A DNA stretch of 7,028 nt from an uncultured Oscillospiraceae bacterium (GCA_900751035.1 CAADSF010000103.1:1-7028), one strand, 5' to 3'; shown: positions 1-5,899, numbered from the stretch's first letter. The notes: generated by a model not told the origin, from the letters alone. Numbers and translations: made by a program.

Positions 1-37
1 ATCCGCCGCCTGTCTTGCTGAAACTGAAGGAGTTATT

Positions 38-658
38 ATGGATTATACGACAAAATCCTGCCGTGAATTCGTCACGGTGCTCGCTTCGAGCGAGCCTGCC
101 CCCGGCGGCGGCGGCGCGTCCGCGCTCGTGGCCGCGCTCGGCACGGCGCTGGGCAACATGGTTGGCTCGCTGACCGTCGGCAAGAAGAAATACGCCGATG
201 TCGAGGCCGAGATCATCGCCCTGAAGGAAACATGCGACAAGCTCCAGACCGAGCTTCTCGATCAGGTTCCCGCCGACGCGGAGGGCTTTATTCCCCTGTC
301 CAAGGCCTACGGCATCCCCAAGGATGACCCCAGCCGCCCGGAGATCATGGAAAAGGCCACGATCACGGCCTGCCAGGTCCCGATGCACATCATGGAGCTG
401 TGCTGCGAGGCCATTGAAGCCATTTCCGTCTTCGCCGCCAAGGGCTCCCGCCTCGCCGTCTCCGACGCGGGCTGCGGCGCGGCCATCGTGAAGTCCGCCC
501 TGCAGGCGGCTTCGCTCAACGTCTTTATCAACACCAAAACGCTCCAGAACCGGGAGCTGGCCGAGGAAATGAACGCGAAATGCCTCGGTATGCTGGACAA
601 ATACGGCAAGCTGGCCGACGAAATTTTCGAGACGGTCAAGGCTGGTTTCTTTAAATAA
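38..658 (+). CDS. fchA: Cyclodeaminase/cyclohydrolase family protein (FchA-like methenyl-THF cyclohydrolase)
   Basis: This 206-residue cytosolic protein covers the full FTCD_C / FchA single-domain family. Family members hydrolyse 5,10-methenyl-THF to 10-formyl-THF, or deaminate 5-formimino-THF. Visible family hallmarks are the N-terminal ASSEPAPGGGGASAL block (residues 16-30), the following LTVGKKKY segment (45-52), the DAEGF acid/aromatic motif (80-84), the AYGIPK segment (90-95) and VSDAGCGAA (141-149). The rest is mostly helical, as expected. The ATG is preceded by AAGGAG at 27-32 with a 5-base spacer, which fixes the start. folD follows after 15 bases, so the two are almost certainly cotranscribed. 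That neighbour favours the cyclohydrolase role over histidine degradation, since no hut genes are visible. The promoter lies outside the window. The family is certain; the exact substrate is inferred from context. Confidence 0.9.
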   Translation: MDYTTKSCREFVTVLASSEPAPGGGGASALVAALGTALGNMVGSLTVGKKKYADVEAEIIALKETCDKLQTELLDQVPADAEGFIPLSKAYGIPKDDPSRPEIMEKATITACQVPMHIMELCCEAIEAISVFAAKGSRLAVSDAGCGAAIVKSALQAASLNVFINTKTLQNRELAEEMNAKCLGMLDKYGKLADEIFETVKAGFFK

Positions 659-673
659 GAAGGAGAAAGAACT

Positions 674-1552
674 ATGGCAAAGTTACTGCTTGGCAAGGAA
701 GTCACCGCTGCGATGAACGAAAAGCTGCAGGCACGTGTCGCGGCTCTGAAGGAAAAGGGCGTCAGCCCGAAGCTGGCCATCGTCCGCTGCGGCGAGAACC
801 CCTCCGACCTGTCCTATGAAAAGGGTGCGACTGCCCGCGCAGAGCTGATCGGCGTAGAAGTGCAGAAGTTCGTCCTGCCTGAGGACGTGACGAAGGAAGC
901 GCTCATCGCGCAGATTGAGGCCATCAACGCCGACGATTCCATCCACGGCTGCCTCATGTTCCGGCCTCTGCCGAAGCATCTGAAGGCCGATCAGGACGAG
1001 ATCTGCAACCATCTTGCCGCCTGCAAGGACGTCGACTGCATGACGGACCTCTCCAACGCAGGCGTCTTCACCGGCAAGAAGCTGGGCTTCGCCCCCTGCA
1101 CCCCGCAGGCGTGCATGGAAATTCTGGACTACTACGGCATTGACTGCAAGGGCAAGAACGCCGTCGTCATCGGCCGTTCCCTCGTCGTCGGCAAGCCCGC
1201 CGCGATGATGCTCATGGCCAAGAACGCCACCGTCACCGTCTGCCACACCAGGACCGTCGACGTGGCCGGCATCGCCCGCAAGGCGGACATTCTCGTCTCC
1301 GCGGCAGGCGTTCTGAACAGCCTGACGAAGGACTATGTCTCCGAAAACCAGATCGTCATCGACGTCTCCATCAACTGGGACCCGGAGAAGGTCAACTCCA
1401 AGGGCGGCAAGGGCGCCATCGCAGGCGACGCCGTGTTCTCCGAGGTTGAGCCCATTGTCGGCGCGATCACGCCGGTTCCCGGCGGTGTCGGCTCCGTCAC
1501 GACCTCCGTACTCATCGGCCATGTGGTCGAGGCTGCCGAGCGCACGCTGTAA
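674..1552 (+). CDS. folD: 5,10-methylene-THF dehydrogenase, FolD family (possibly monofunctional)
   Basis: This 292-residue protein has the usual FolD length and architecture: an N-terminal catalytic domain (about 1-145 plus the C-terminal helix) and a Rossmann NAD(P)-binding domain (about 146-275). Clear motifs are KDVDCMT (118-124), PCTPQACMEIL (141-151), the dinucleotide loop VVIGRSLVVGKP (164-175) and PVPGGVGSVTT (267-277). FolD oxidises 5,10-methylene-THF and normally also hydrolyses the methenyl product. Here the catalytic YxxxK motif reads Y48-E-K-G-A52, so the lysine is missing. The usual V-Q-L-P-L motif reads MFRPL (95-99), so the glutamine is missing too. Dehydrogenase function should survive, but the cyclohydrolase step is doubtful and may be done by the adjacent FchA. 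The RBS AAGGAG lies at 660-665. A terminator follows the stop codon. The family call is firm; the loss of one activity is inference. Confidence 0.93.
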   Translation: MAKLLLGKEVTAAMNEKLQARVAALKEKGVSPKLAIVRCGENPSDLSYEKGATARAELIGVEVQKFVLPEDVTKEALIAQIEAINADDSIHGCLMFRPLPKHLKADQDEICNHLAACKDVDCMTDLSNAGVFTGKKLGFAPCTPQACMEILDYYGIDCKGKNAVVIGRSLVVGKPAAMMLMAKNATVTVCHTRTVDVAGIARKADILVSAAGVLNSLTKDYVSENQIVIDVSINWDPEKVNSKGGKGAIAGDAVFSEVEPIVGAITPVPGGVGSVTTSVLIGHVVEAAERTL

Positions 1553-1566
1553 CCCGTTTTACCGTG

Positions 1567-1597
1567 CTGCCGCCGGTCTTTCCCGGCGGCAGTTTTT
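1567..1597 (+). terminator. Intrinsic terminator after folD
   Basis: A perfect 10-bp stem (1567-1576 CTGCCGCCGG with 1583-1592) and a 6-base loop are followed by five T (1593-1597). The hairpin sits 15 bases after the folD stop. The next gene's RBS begins only three bases after the T run, so no promoter fits between terminator and gene. Confidence 0.85.
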
Positions 1598-1615
1598 CGA
1601 AGGGAGAGTGGAAGC

Positions 1616-2965
1616 ATGAAAGAAAAATTCAAGACTCCGCAGACCGCCATCCGCTGGCTGTTTGCCGGATTCACGCTGCTGTGCCTGCTGGCCGCGCTCG
1701 TCAGCGCCATTTTATACGGCTGGACGGCTTCGGACGTATTCGAGGGTCTTGGCCGCATCTGTACGCAGTCCGGCCAGACCGTCAAGAGCTACTTTGACAG
1801 CAGCTACGGCGGCTTCGGCGGAACGTTTTTGAATGTCGCGCTGGTCTGCGCCGTCTGTCTCGGAATCTACTGTCTGCCCGGCAGCAAGCCGGACGGCGTC
1901 TCTGTCCTCGCGTTTTTCCTGACGGCGGGCTTCAGCTTCTGGGGCACGACAATCCTCAACATCTGGTTCTCGTTCGCGGGCGTTCTTCTCTACTGCCTTG
2001 TCATGAAGAAAAAGCCCGGCGCGATGGCGAACGCCTTCCTGTTCTCCACGGGCCTTGCCCCGCTCATCACGGAAATGCTCTTCCGCTATCCGGGCGAAGC
2101 ATGGCATGGCTTCACGGGTCTGGGTGTGGTTCTCGCGCTGGCCGTCGGCATTTTCATCGGCTTCCTCTTCCCTGCCGTCCTGCCGCACAGCCCGCAGATG
2201 CATAAGGGCTACGACCTCTATAACGCAGCTGTCCCCATCGGCCTGATCGCGTTCTTCCTGCGCTCGCTTCTGTATAAGATCTTCACCTCCGCGCCTCCCG
2301 CGTCAGAGAACGTCGGTCTGGCAGACAGCTTTGTGCCCGTCAGCGTCGGCTTCTGTCTGGTGGTATTCGCACTGGCTGTTGTTTGGGGCCTTGCGCTCGG
2401 CGGGGCGAAGGAATATGGCCGTCTTCTGCGCGATTCCGGCTATAACGTCGACTACGGCACGAAATACGGCTCCGGCGCTGCGATTCTGAATTTCGGCATT
2501 TACGGGCTGTTCATCGTCCTGTACTATCTGCTCATCGGCGCGAAGTGGAACGCCGCGACGCTGGGCTGCGTGTTCTGCATGGTCTGCTGCTGCTATAAGG
2601 GCAGCCATCCGGCCAATGTCTGGCCGATCATGGTAGGCTATGTCGCGGCGAGCTACATCGCGGAATTCGTCTGCGGCCTCACCGGTGCGGAGCATACGCT
2701 CATGGCAAACGCACAGGCCATCGTCATCGGCCTTTGCTTTGCAAACGGCCTGTCCCCTGTCACGGGCGTCTACGGCTGGCTGGCCGGCGTCGTATTCGGC
2801 ATGATTCATTACACGTTCGTCACCTGCGTCCCGCTGCTGCACGGCGCGTTCTGCCTGTACAACGGCGGCTTCACGGCGGCCTTCACCTGCTTCCTGTTCA
2901 TCCCCGTGCTGGAGCACTTCTGCAAGACAAAGAAGGAACGGAAGGAGCTGCGGGCGCGGAAATAA
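1616..2965 (+). CDS. DUF1576-type polytopic membrane protein, possible transporter
   Basis: This 449-residue integral membrane protein resembles the DUF1576 family, whose function is unknown to me. By eye there are roughly 12 to 14 hydrophobic segments, the first at about 12-36, the next near 71-88 and the last near 414-432. The tail is short and basic (437-449, rich in K and R). The protein has two related halves that share LN (72-73 / 291-292), G-x4-N-I/V-W-x4-G (110-122 / 329-341), MANA (137-140 / 363-366), GLxP (146-149 / 378-381) and H-x4-LYN (196-203 / 409-416). Such duplication is typical of channels and secondary transporters. A Cys cluster, CMVCCCY (321-327), is notable. The RBS AAGGGAGAG (1600-1608) fixes the start. 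The gene lies just behind a terminator and 30 bases before the next small gene. The membrane location is solid; a transport role is inference. Confidence 0.8.
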   Translation: MKEKFKTPQTAIRWLFAGFTLLCLLAALVSAILYGWTASDVFEGLGRICTQSGQTVKSYFDSSYGGFGGTFLNVALVCAVCLGIYCLPGSKPDGVSVLAFFLTAGFSFWGTTILNIWFSFAGVLLYCLVMKKKPGAMANAFLFSTGLAPLITEMLFRYPGEAWHGFTGLGVVLALAVGIFIGFLFPAVLPHSPQMHKGYDLYNAAVPIGLIAFFLRSLLYKIFTSAPPASENVGLADSFVPVSVGFCLVVFALAVVWGLALGGAKEYGRLLRDSGYNVDYGTKYGSGAAILNFGIYGLFIVLYYLLIGAKWNAATLGCVFCMVCCCYKGSHPANVWPIMVGYVAASYIAEFVCGLTGAEHTLMANAQAIVIGLCFANGLSPVTGVYGWLAGVVFGMIHYTFVTCVPLLHGAFCLYNGGFTAAFTCFLFIPVLEHFCKTKKERKELRARK

Positions 2966-2995
2966 GCGTCTGCACGACCTGAAAGGAGCTGCGTC

Positions 2996-3325
2996 ATGTT
3001 TTACTGTGAAAACTGTTACCTGCTGAACGAGGAAAACACCTGCGCGTTCTGCGGCAGCAGGCTCACGCGCGGGCCGAAAATGGACGATTACTGCTTCATC
3101 GGCAACAAATGCTCCCCGTGGGCCGAGATGCTGCACGGCATTCTGGAGGACGACCACATCCCCGTCATCATCCGCCAGTGGAGCCCGCGCACCGCAGCCT
3201 ACACCGGCGAGGTCGGCACCCGGACGGACTTCTTCGTCCCCTACTCTGAGCTTGACCACGCCCGGCAGCTCGAACAGGCGCTCATGGACAGCAGCTTCGA
3301 GCAGCCGGATGATTCGCAGACATAA
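2996..3325 (+). CDS. Small zinc-ribbon protein with DUF2007-like domain
   Basis: This 109-residue cytosolic protein begins with a four-cysteine zinc-ribbon pattern, C4-x2-C7 and C16-x2-C19. After a linker with C33 and C39, residues 41-98 resemble the DUF2007 'putative signal transducing protein' fold. That fold typically has a helix leading to a short strand (MLHGILEDDHIPVIIRQ, 45-61), a variable middle part, then a strand ending in a V-P-x-x-E/D element (DFFVPYSELDHARQLEQAL, 78-96). The C-terminus is a short acidic tail. AAAGGAG at 2982-2988, seven bases from the ATG, supports the start. The gene is 30 bases behind the DUF1576 gene with no terminator between them, so they are probably one transcript. 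A terminator follows. The DUF2007 match is by pattern memory only. The function is unknown, and a regulatory or binding partner of the membrane protein is possible. Confidence 0.72.
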   Translation: MFYCENCYLLNEENTCAFCGSRLTRGPKMDDYCFIGNKCSPWAEMLHGILEDDHIPVIIRQWSPRTAAYTGEVGTRTDFFVPYSELDHARQLEQALMDSSFEQPDDSQT

Positions 3326-3332
3326 CAAAACC

Positions 3333-3367
3333 ATCGCCGTCCCGGCAAAGGACGGCGATTTTTATTT
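3333..3367 (+). terminator. Intrinsic terminator after the zinc-ribbon gene
   Basis: A perfect 10-bp stem (ATCGCCGTCC 3333-3342 with 3350-3359) and a 7-base loop run into TTTTATTT. It lies 8 bases after the stop codon at 3325. It closes the DUF1576/zinc-ribbon unit and insulates the rubrerythrin promoter. Confidence 0.88.
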
Positions 3368-3393
3368 CGACCAAAAATAATAATAAGAACTAC

Positions 3394-3422
3394 TTGCAAA
3401 GTTAAATCCAATATGCTAGAAT
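3394..3422 (+). promoter_or_regulatory. Sigma-A-type promoter of rubrerythrin
   Basis: The -35 is TTGCAA (3394-3399), the spacer is exactly 17 bases, and the -10 is TAGAAT (3417-3422) with an extended TG (3414-3415). Transcription should begin near 3429, giving a leader of about 54 bases before the start codon. The surrounding bases are AT-rich, unlike the GC-rich neighbours. I could not identify a clear PerR-type inverted repeat. Confidence 0.75.
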
Positions 3423-3482
3423 AAATGCAGACAGGCAAGGAATGCTAAAACAACGGATTTCAATCAAAAAGGAGACGGGACT

Positions 3483-4019
3483 ATGAGCAAGTATGCAGGC
3501 ACGAAAACCGAAGCGAATCTGCGCGCGGCCTTTGCGGGCGAATCGCAGGCACGGAACCAGTACACCTTCTTCGCGTCCGTCGCGAAAAAGGAGGGCTACG
3601 AGCAGATGGCGGCGCTGTTTCTGAAAACAGCGGAGAACGAAAAGGAGCACGCGAAGCTCTGGCTCAAGGAGCTGTCCGGCATCGGCGACACGAAGGCCAA
3701 TCTGGCCGCTGCCGCCGCAGGCGAAAACTATGAGTGGACGGATATGTACCAGGACTTCGCCAAGACCGCCGAGGAAGAGGGCTTCCCGGAGCTGGCGCAG
3801 CGCTTCCGCCTCGTTGCAGAGATTGAGAAGCACCACGAAGCGCGCTACCGCGCACTGCTGCACAATCTGGAGACAGCACAGGTGTTCGAAAAGAGCGAAG
3901 TCAAGGTCTGGGAATGCCGCAACTGCGGCCACATCGCCGTCGGCACAAAGGCCCCCGAGGTCTGTCCCGCCTGCAATCACCCGCAGAGCTATTTCGAGCT
4001 CCGCGAGGAAAATTATTGA
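3483..4019 (+). CDS. rbr: Rubrerythrin
   Basis: This 178-residue cytosolic protein matches the classical two-domain rubrerythrin. The ferritin-like diiron domain (about 1-130) carries the expected ligands: E20, then E53 and H56 in the ENEKEH motif, E81 and E84 in GENYEW, and E115 and H118 in the AEIEKHHE helix. The C-terminal rubredoxin-like domain (about 140-173) has C145-x2-C148 and C161-x2-C164. The enzyme reduces hydrogen peroxide to water using electrons passed through the rubredoxin iron, and protects strict anaerobes. The start is set by AAAAAGGAG (3466-3474), eight bases from the ATG. The gene has its own promoter and hairpins on both sides, so it is expressed alone. All metal ligands appear present, so it should be functional. 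Confidence 0.96.
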   Translation: MSKYAGTKTEANLRAAFAGESQARNQYTFFASVAKKEGYEQMAALFLKTAENEKEHAKLWLKELSGIGDTKANLAAAAAGENYEWTDMYQDFAKTAEEEGFPELAQRFRLVAEIEKHHEARYRALLHNLETAQVFEKSEVKVWECRNCGHIAVGTKAPEVCPACNHPQSYFELREENY

Positions 4020-4030
4020 TGCTCATATAA

Positions 4031-4062
4031 GCAAAGCCGTCCGCAGCAGCGGACGGCTTTGC
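4031..4062. terminator. Bidirectional-type hairpin after rubrerythrin
   Basis: A perfect 14-bp stem (GCAAAGCCGTCCGC 4031-4044 with 4049-4062) encloses the 4-base loop AGCA, 12 bases after the rubrerythrin stop. The T tract is only the three T inside the right arm, so termination depends on stem strength. The symmetry lets it act on either strand. Confidence 0.7.
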
Positions 4063-4159
4063 GCCGCTTATCAGAGTGTTTTCTGCCTGTTTTTCATGAA
4101 ACTTTAGATGCTGCGGCATAGCAGTTTCGGGCCTCTGTCCGCTCGACGTGCCTCTGGCG

Positions 4160-4195
4160 GCCCATTCTTTTCCGCCTTGCCGGAAAAGAATGGGC
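4160..4195. repeat. 15-bp perfect inverted repeat
   Basis: Arms 4160-4174 and 4181-4195 (core CCCATTCTTTTCCG and its complement) are separated by CCTTGC. It is the longest perfect palindromic arm pair noted in this gap. There is no T run after it on either strand, so it does not look like a standard terminator. It is probably a structural part of the surrounding element. Confidence 0.8.
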
Positions 4196-4495
4196 AAAAG
4201 GGGCGCTGGTTACGGTTTTGTGCATCCTGCGGGTGCAATTCAGGCACGCCCCTGATTTTCGGTCGTTACGAGCACACACTCTCTCCCTACGGGCGCTTTG
4301 GTACGCGCCGCCTGTCACGGTACGACCAAATTTGCAGCTCTTTGCGTTAGAATAACTGCAGTAAATCAGACATGCGTTCGGAATTTGCCGGGTAGTACGG
4401 ATTCGCCCCACACTGGCGCAGGAGCGCCTGAGAGGATTTGAGCGATGCAAAAATCGGACTCTTGGACAAACCGGAAGAGGCCGCCTCGCTAGGAG

Positions 4496-4516
4496 ACAGC
4501 CCCTTTGGGTTGTTTT
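4496..4516 (+). terminator. Terminator-like hairpin at the right edge of the element
   Basis: ACAGCCC (4496-4502) pairs with GGGTTGT (4507-4513) through a 4-base loop. One pair is G-U and works only in plus-strand RNA. The stem is followed by TTTT (4513-4516). It points toward the 3' end of the minus-strand SLH gene and would stop transcripts made from the element or reading through from rubrerythrin. Confidence 0.45.
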
Positions 4517-4523
4517 GCAATTG

Positions 4524-5750
4524 TCAGCTGAGCCTGCGGATGTATCCGTTCCCGCAGATCTGGCTGTAGTAGACATCTTCGCCGACGGTGAACACATCGG
4601 TGCTGCTGAATGCGCGGACGGTCTGGGGTTTGCCGTCGATGTCGACCGTCAGCGGGGAGACGGAGGTGACCGTCGCCGGATAGCTCGTCGTGACGAGCAC
4701 CACGTCGAATGCATTGTCGCCGTCGTGGTCGATCACGGTGATCTTGTCATTTTCGGACAGCGTGTTCAAAATATCCTTGTTCGAGGGCGTGTAGTTATAG
4801 TAATACGCCGTTTCCTCCGTCAGGCGGAAGCCGCCGCCGGCGCAGATCTCCTTGAGCTGGGATGCGTCGGTAAAGGTATAACAGAGCTCGTCAACCGCAT
4901 AGCAGGGAATGCCGAAGACTTTACCGTCCTTCACATAGATATCGACGTTCCGGCCAAGCAGGCTGAGATCCGTGGAGATATCGAACGCCTTGTGACCGGC
5001 CAGCTTGCTCGTCCCGGCGGAAAGCGTATTGCCTGCGCTCGTCAGATCGGCGCATTCGTTGCCGGTCAGCGTGGCGGTGTAACGCGTCAGACCAAAGCGA
5101 ATCTCCAGATACGACATGGGGTTCATCAGGCCGTCGAGCACATAGCGCTGATCGCCCTCCAGCGAGGCGTCCGCGACCTTGGGGCAGAGCATGGCGTTGT
5201 AGATCAGCAGGCACGCAACATCGCGCGTAGCGGCGGAGTCATAGCTGGCGGAGACGCCCGCGTAGATCCCCTTCACAAACGCGTCCTCGTCGACGTTCTG
5301 CGCCCAGCTTGCTCCGACATAGCGCGAAGCGTCCTCGCCGAGAATGACGAGCAGCATTTTTGCAAGCTCCCGAATCGTCACATGGTCCGCCGGACGGAAG
5401 CGCCCATCGCTGCCGACGATGATGTCGTGCTCGGCGCAGTAGGTGATATAATCGGCAGCCCAGGACGTGGAGATATCATAGAACGGAGCGGAGGCGCTCT
5501 GCGCCTGCGGCTCGGCTTCGCACAAAAGCGCCATCAGCTTGGCGACCTCTTCGCGCCGGATGGGGTTCTGCGGGCCGAAGCTGCCGTCCGAATAGCCGGA
5601 GATCAGGCCGAGGTCGTAGAGCATCCGCACGGCGTTGTTGTTTTCAATTTCCTGCTGGTCGGGAAAGCCTGCAAAGTCAGCCGCTGTGCAGGGAATCAGG
5701 AGTGTCAGCGTCAGCGCAGCTGCAAGCAGCGCACAAAGCATTTTTTTCAA
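4524..5750 (-). CDS. Secreted S-layer homology (SLH) domain protein
   Basis: Counting from the proposed TTG start, this is a 408-residue exported protein. It has a typical signal peptide (residues 1-23: basic MKKM, a hydrophobic run rich in A and L, and a cleavage site like CTA-A). SLH repeat 1 covers about 29-72 (FPD...NNAVRMLYDLGLISGYSDG...F.P...I.REEVAKLM) and SLH repeat 2 about 90-133. A third, weaker repeat (about 149-187) has lost most hallmark residues. SLH domains bind pyruvylated wall polymers and anchor proteins to the cell surface. The C-terminal 200 residues match no family I recognise but contain D341-H-D-G-D-N-A-F-D349, a Ca-loop-like motif. GTG at 5768 is an alternative start, but it overlaps the likely RBS and would put six extra residues before the signal peptide. 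The gene stands alone with its own promoter. Confidence 0.88.
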   Translation of the reverse strand: MKKMLCALLAAALTLTLLIPCTAADFAGFPDQQEIENNNAVRMLYDLGLISGYSDGSFGPQNPIRREEVAKLMALLCEAEPQAQSASAPFYDISTSWAADYITYCAEHDIIVGSDGRFRPADHVTIRELAKMLLVILGEDASRYVGASWAQNVDEDAFVKGIYAGVSASYDSAATRDVACLLIYNAMLCPKVADASLEGDQRYVLDGLMNPMSYLEIRFGLTRYTATLTGNECADLTSAGNTLSAGTSKLAGHKAFDISTDLSLLGRNVDIYVKDGKVFGIPCYAVDELCYTFTDASQLKEICAGGGFRLTEETAYYYNYTPSNKDILNTLSENDKITVIDHDGDNAFDVVLVTTSYPATVTSVSPLTVDIDGKPQTVRAFSSTDVFTVGEDVYYSQICGNGYIRRLS

Positions 5751-5757
5751 GGCGGAG

Positions 5758-5765
5758 CCCCCTTC
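5758..5765 (-). promoter_or_regulatory. RBS that favours the TTG start of the SLH gene
   Basis: On the minus strand GAAGGGGG lies seven bases before TTG (5750-5748), an ideal spacing. The upstream in-frame GTG at 5768-5766 sits immediately 5' of this purine run and has no comparable site of its own. The later ATG at 5741-5739 would shorten the basic start of the signal peptide. Confidence 0.65.
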
Positions 5766-5782
5766 CACGTATATTTATATCC

Positions 5783-5811
5783 AGTATAGGCGGCAAGCGG
5801 GCAAATTGCAA
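5783..5811 (-). promoter_or_regulatory. Sigma-A-type promoter of the SLH gene
   Basis: Read on the minus strand, the -35 is TTGCAA (5811-5806), the spacer is 17 bases and the -10 is TATACT (5788-5783). The transcript would start near 5776, leaving a leader of roughly 25 bases that contains the RBS. Confidence 0.75.
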
Positions 5812-5825
5812 GCGAAGCAGGCCGT

Positions 5826-5842
5826 TTGTAACAGAATTGTAA
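5826..5842. repeat. Direct repeat TTGTAA-N5-TTGTAA between divergent promoters
   Basis: Two identical hexamers (5826-5831 and 5837-5842) are spaced with an 11-base period. They lie 15 bases upstream of the SLH -35 and 29 bases before the S4-gene -35. This geometry is common for OmpR/PhoB-family response regulators, which bind direct repeats on one DNA face. The regulator is not identified. Confidence 0.45.
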
Positions 5843-5870
5843 TGAAAACGGAGCAAAACGCCGGGCGGGA

Positions 5871-5899
5871 TTGCATTTTTTCCGCAGGACTGGTACAAT
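5871..5899 (+). promoter_or_regulatory. Sigma-A-type promoter of the S4-domain gene
   Basis: The -35 is TTGCAT (5871-5876), the spacer is 17 bases and the -10 is TACAAT (5894-5899) with an extended TG at 5891-5892. Transcription should begin near 5906, so the leader is short and consists mostly of the RBS. Confidence 0.78.

Larger units (their letters stand above)
4100..4516. repeat. Gene-poor, hairpin-rich stretch, probable non-autonomous dispersed element
   Basis: The interval 4063-4523 holds no gene with a believable RBS and family match. It contains several nested inverted repeats: a 15-bp stem at 4160-4195; a compound stem AGGGGCG (4199-4205) with CGCCCCT (4247-4253) enclosing TGCATCC/GGGTGCA (4221-4227/4231-4237); GGTCGT (4261-4266) with ACGACC (4322-4327) enclosing GGCGC/GCGCC (4292-4296/4305-4309); and GGCGC-AGGA-GCGCC (4415-4428). 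Two open frames cross it, 4094-4597 on the minus strand and 4108-4350 on the plus strand, but both look like chance products. The translations and hairpins remind me of sequence recurring between genes in gut Clostridia. That is memory only, and the outer edges are estimates. Confidence 0.5.

Noticed and set aside
1..37. Possible tail of an upstream gene ending at TGA 19-21
   Set aside because: Only six codons are visible in that frame, too few to support a gene. Only the fchA RBS at 27-32 is credible here.
2303..3334. Minus-strand open frame of 343 codons opposite the DUF1576 and zinc-ribbon genes
   Set aside because: It is a shadow of two real plus-strand genes with RBS and recognisable motifs; its composition is typical of antisense translation in GC-rich DNA.
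3370..3392. PerR-like operator upstream of rubrerythrin
   Set aside because: The stretch is AT-rich with TAATAATAA, but I could not find the inverted-repeat symmetry of a PerR box.
4108..4350. Plus-strand 80-codon open frame in the same gap
   Set aside because: No RBS and no family resemblance; it runs through the 15-bp palindrome.
4094..4597. Minus-strand open frame of 167 codons across the intergenic element
   Set aside because: It overlaps the end of the SLH gene in another frame and is extremely rich in R, S and C. It crosses several hairpins and has no RBS, so it is probably a chance frame in a repeat.
4515..5789. Long plus-strand open frame of 424 codons opposite the SLH gene
   Set aside because: It is the mirror of a GC-rich gene. 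The minus-strand product has a signal peptide and SLH repeats, while the plus translation has no recognisable domain and no RBS.
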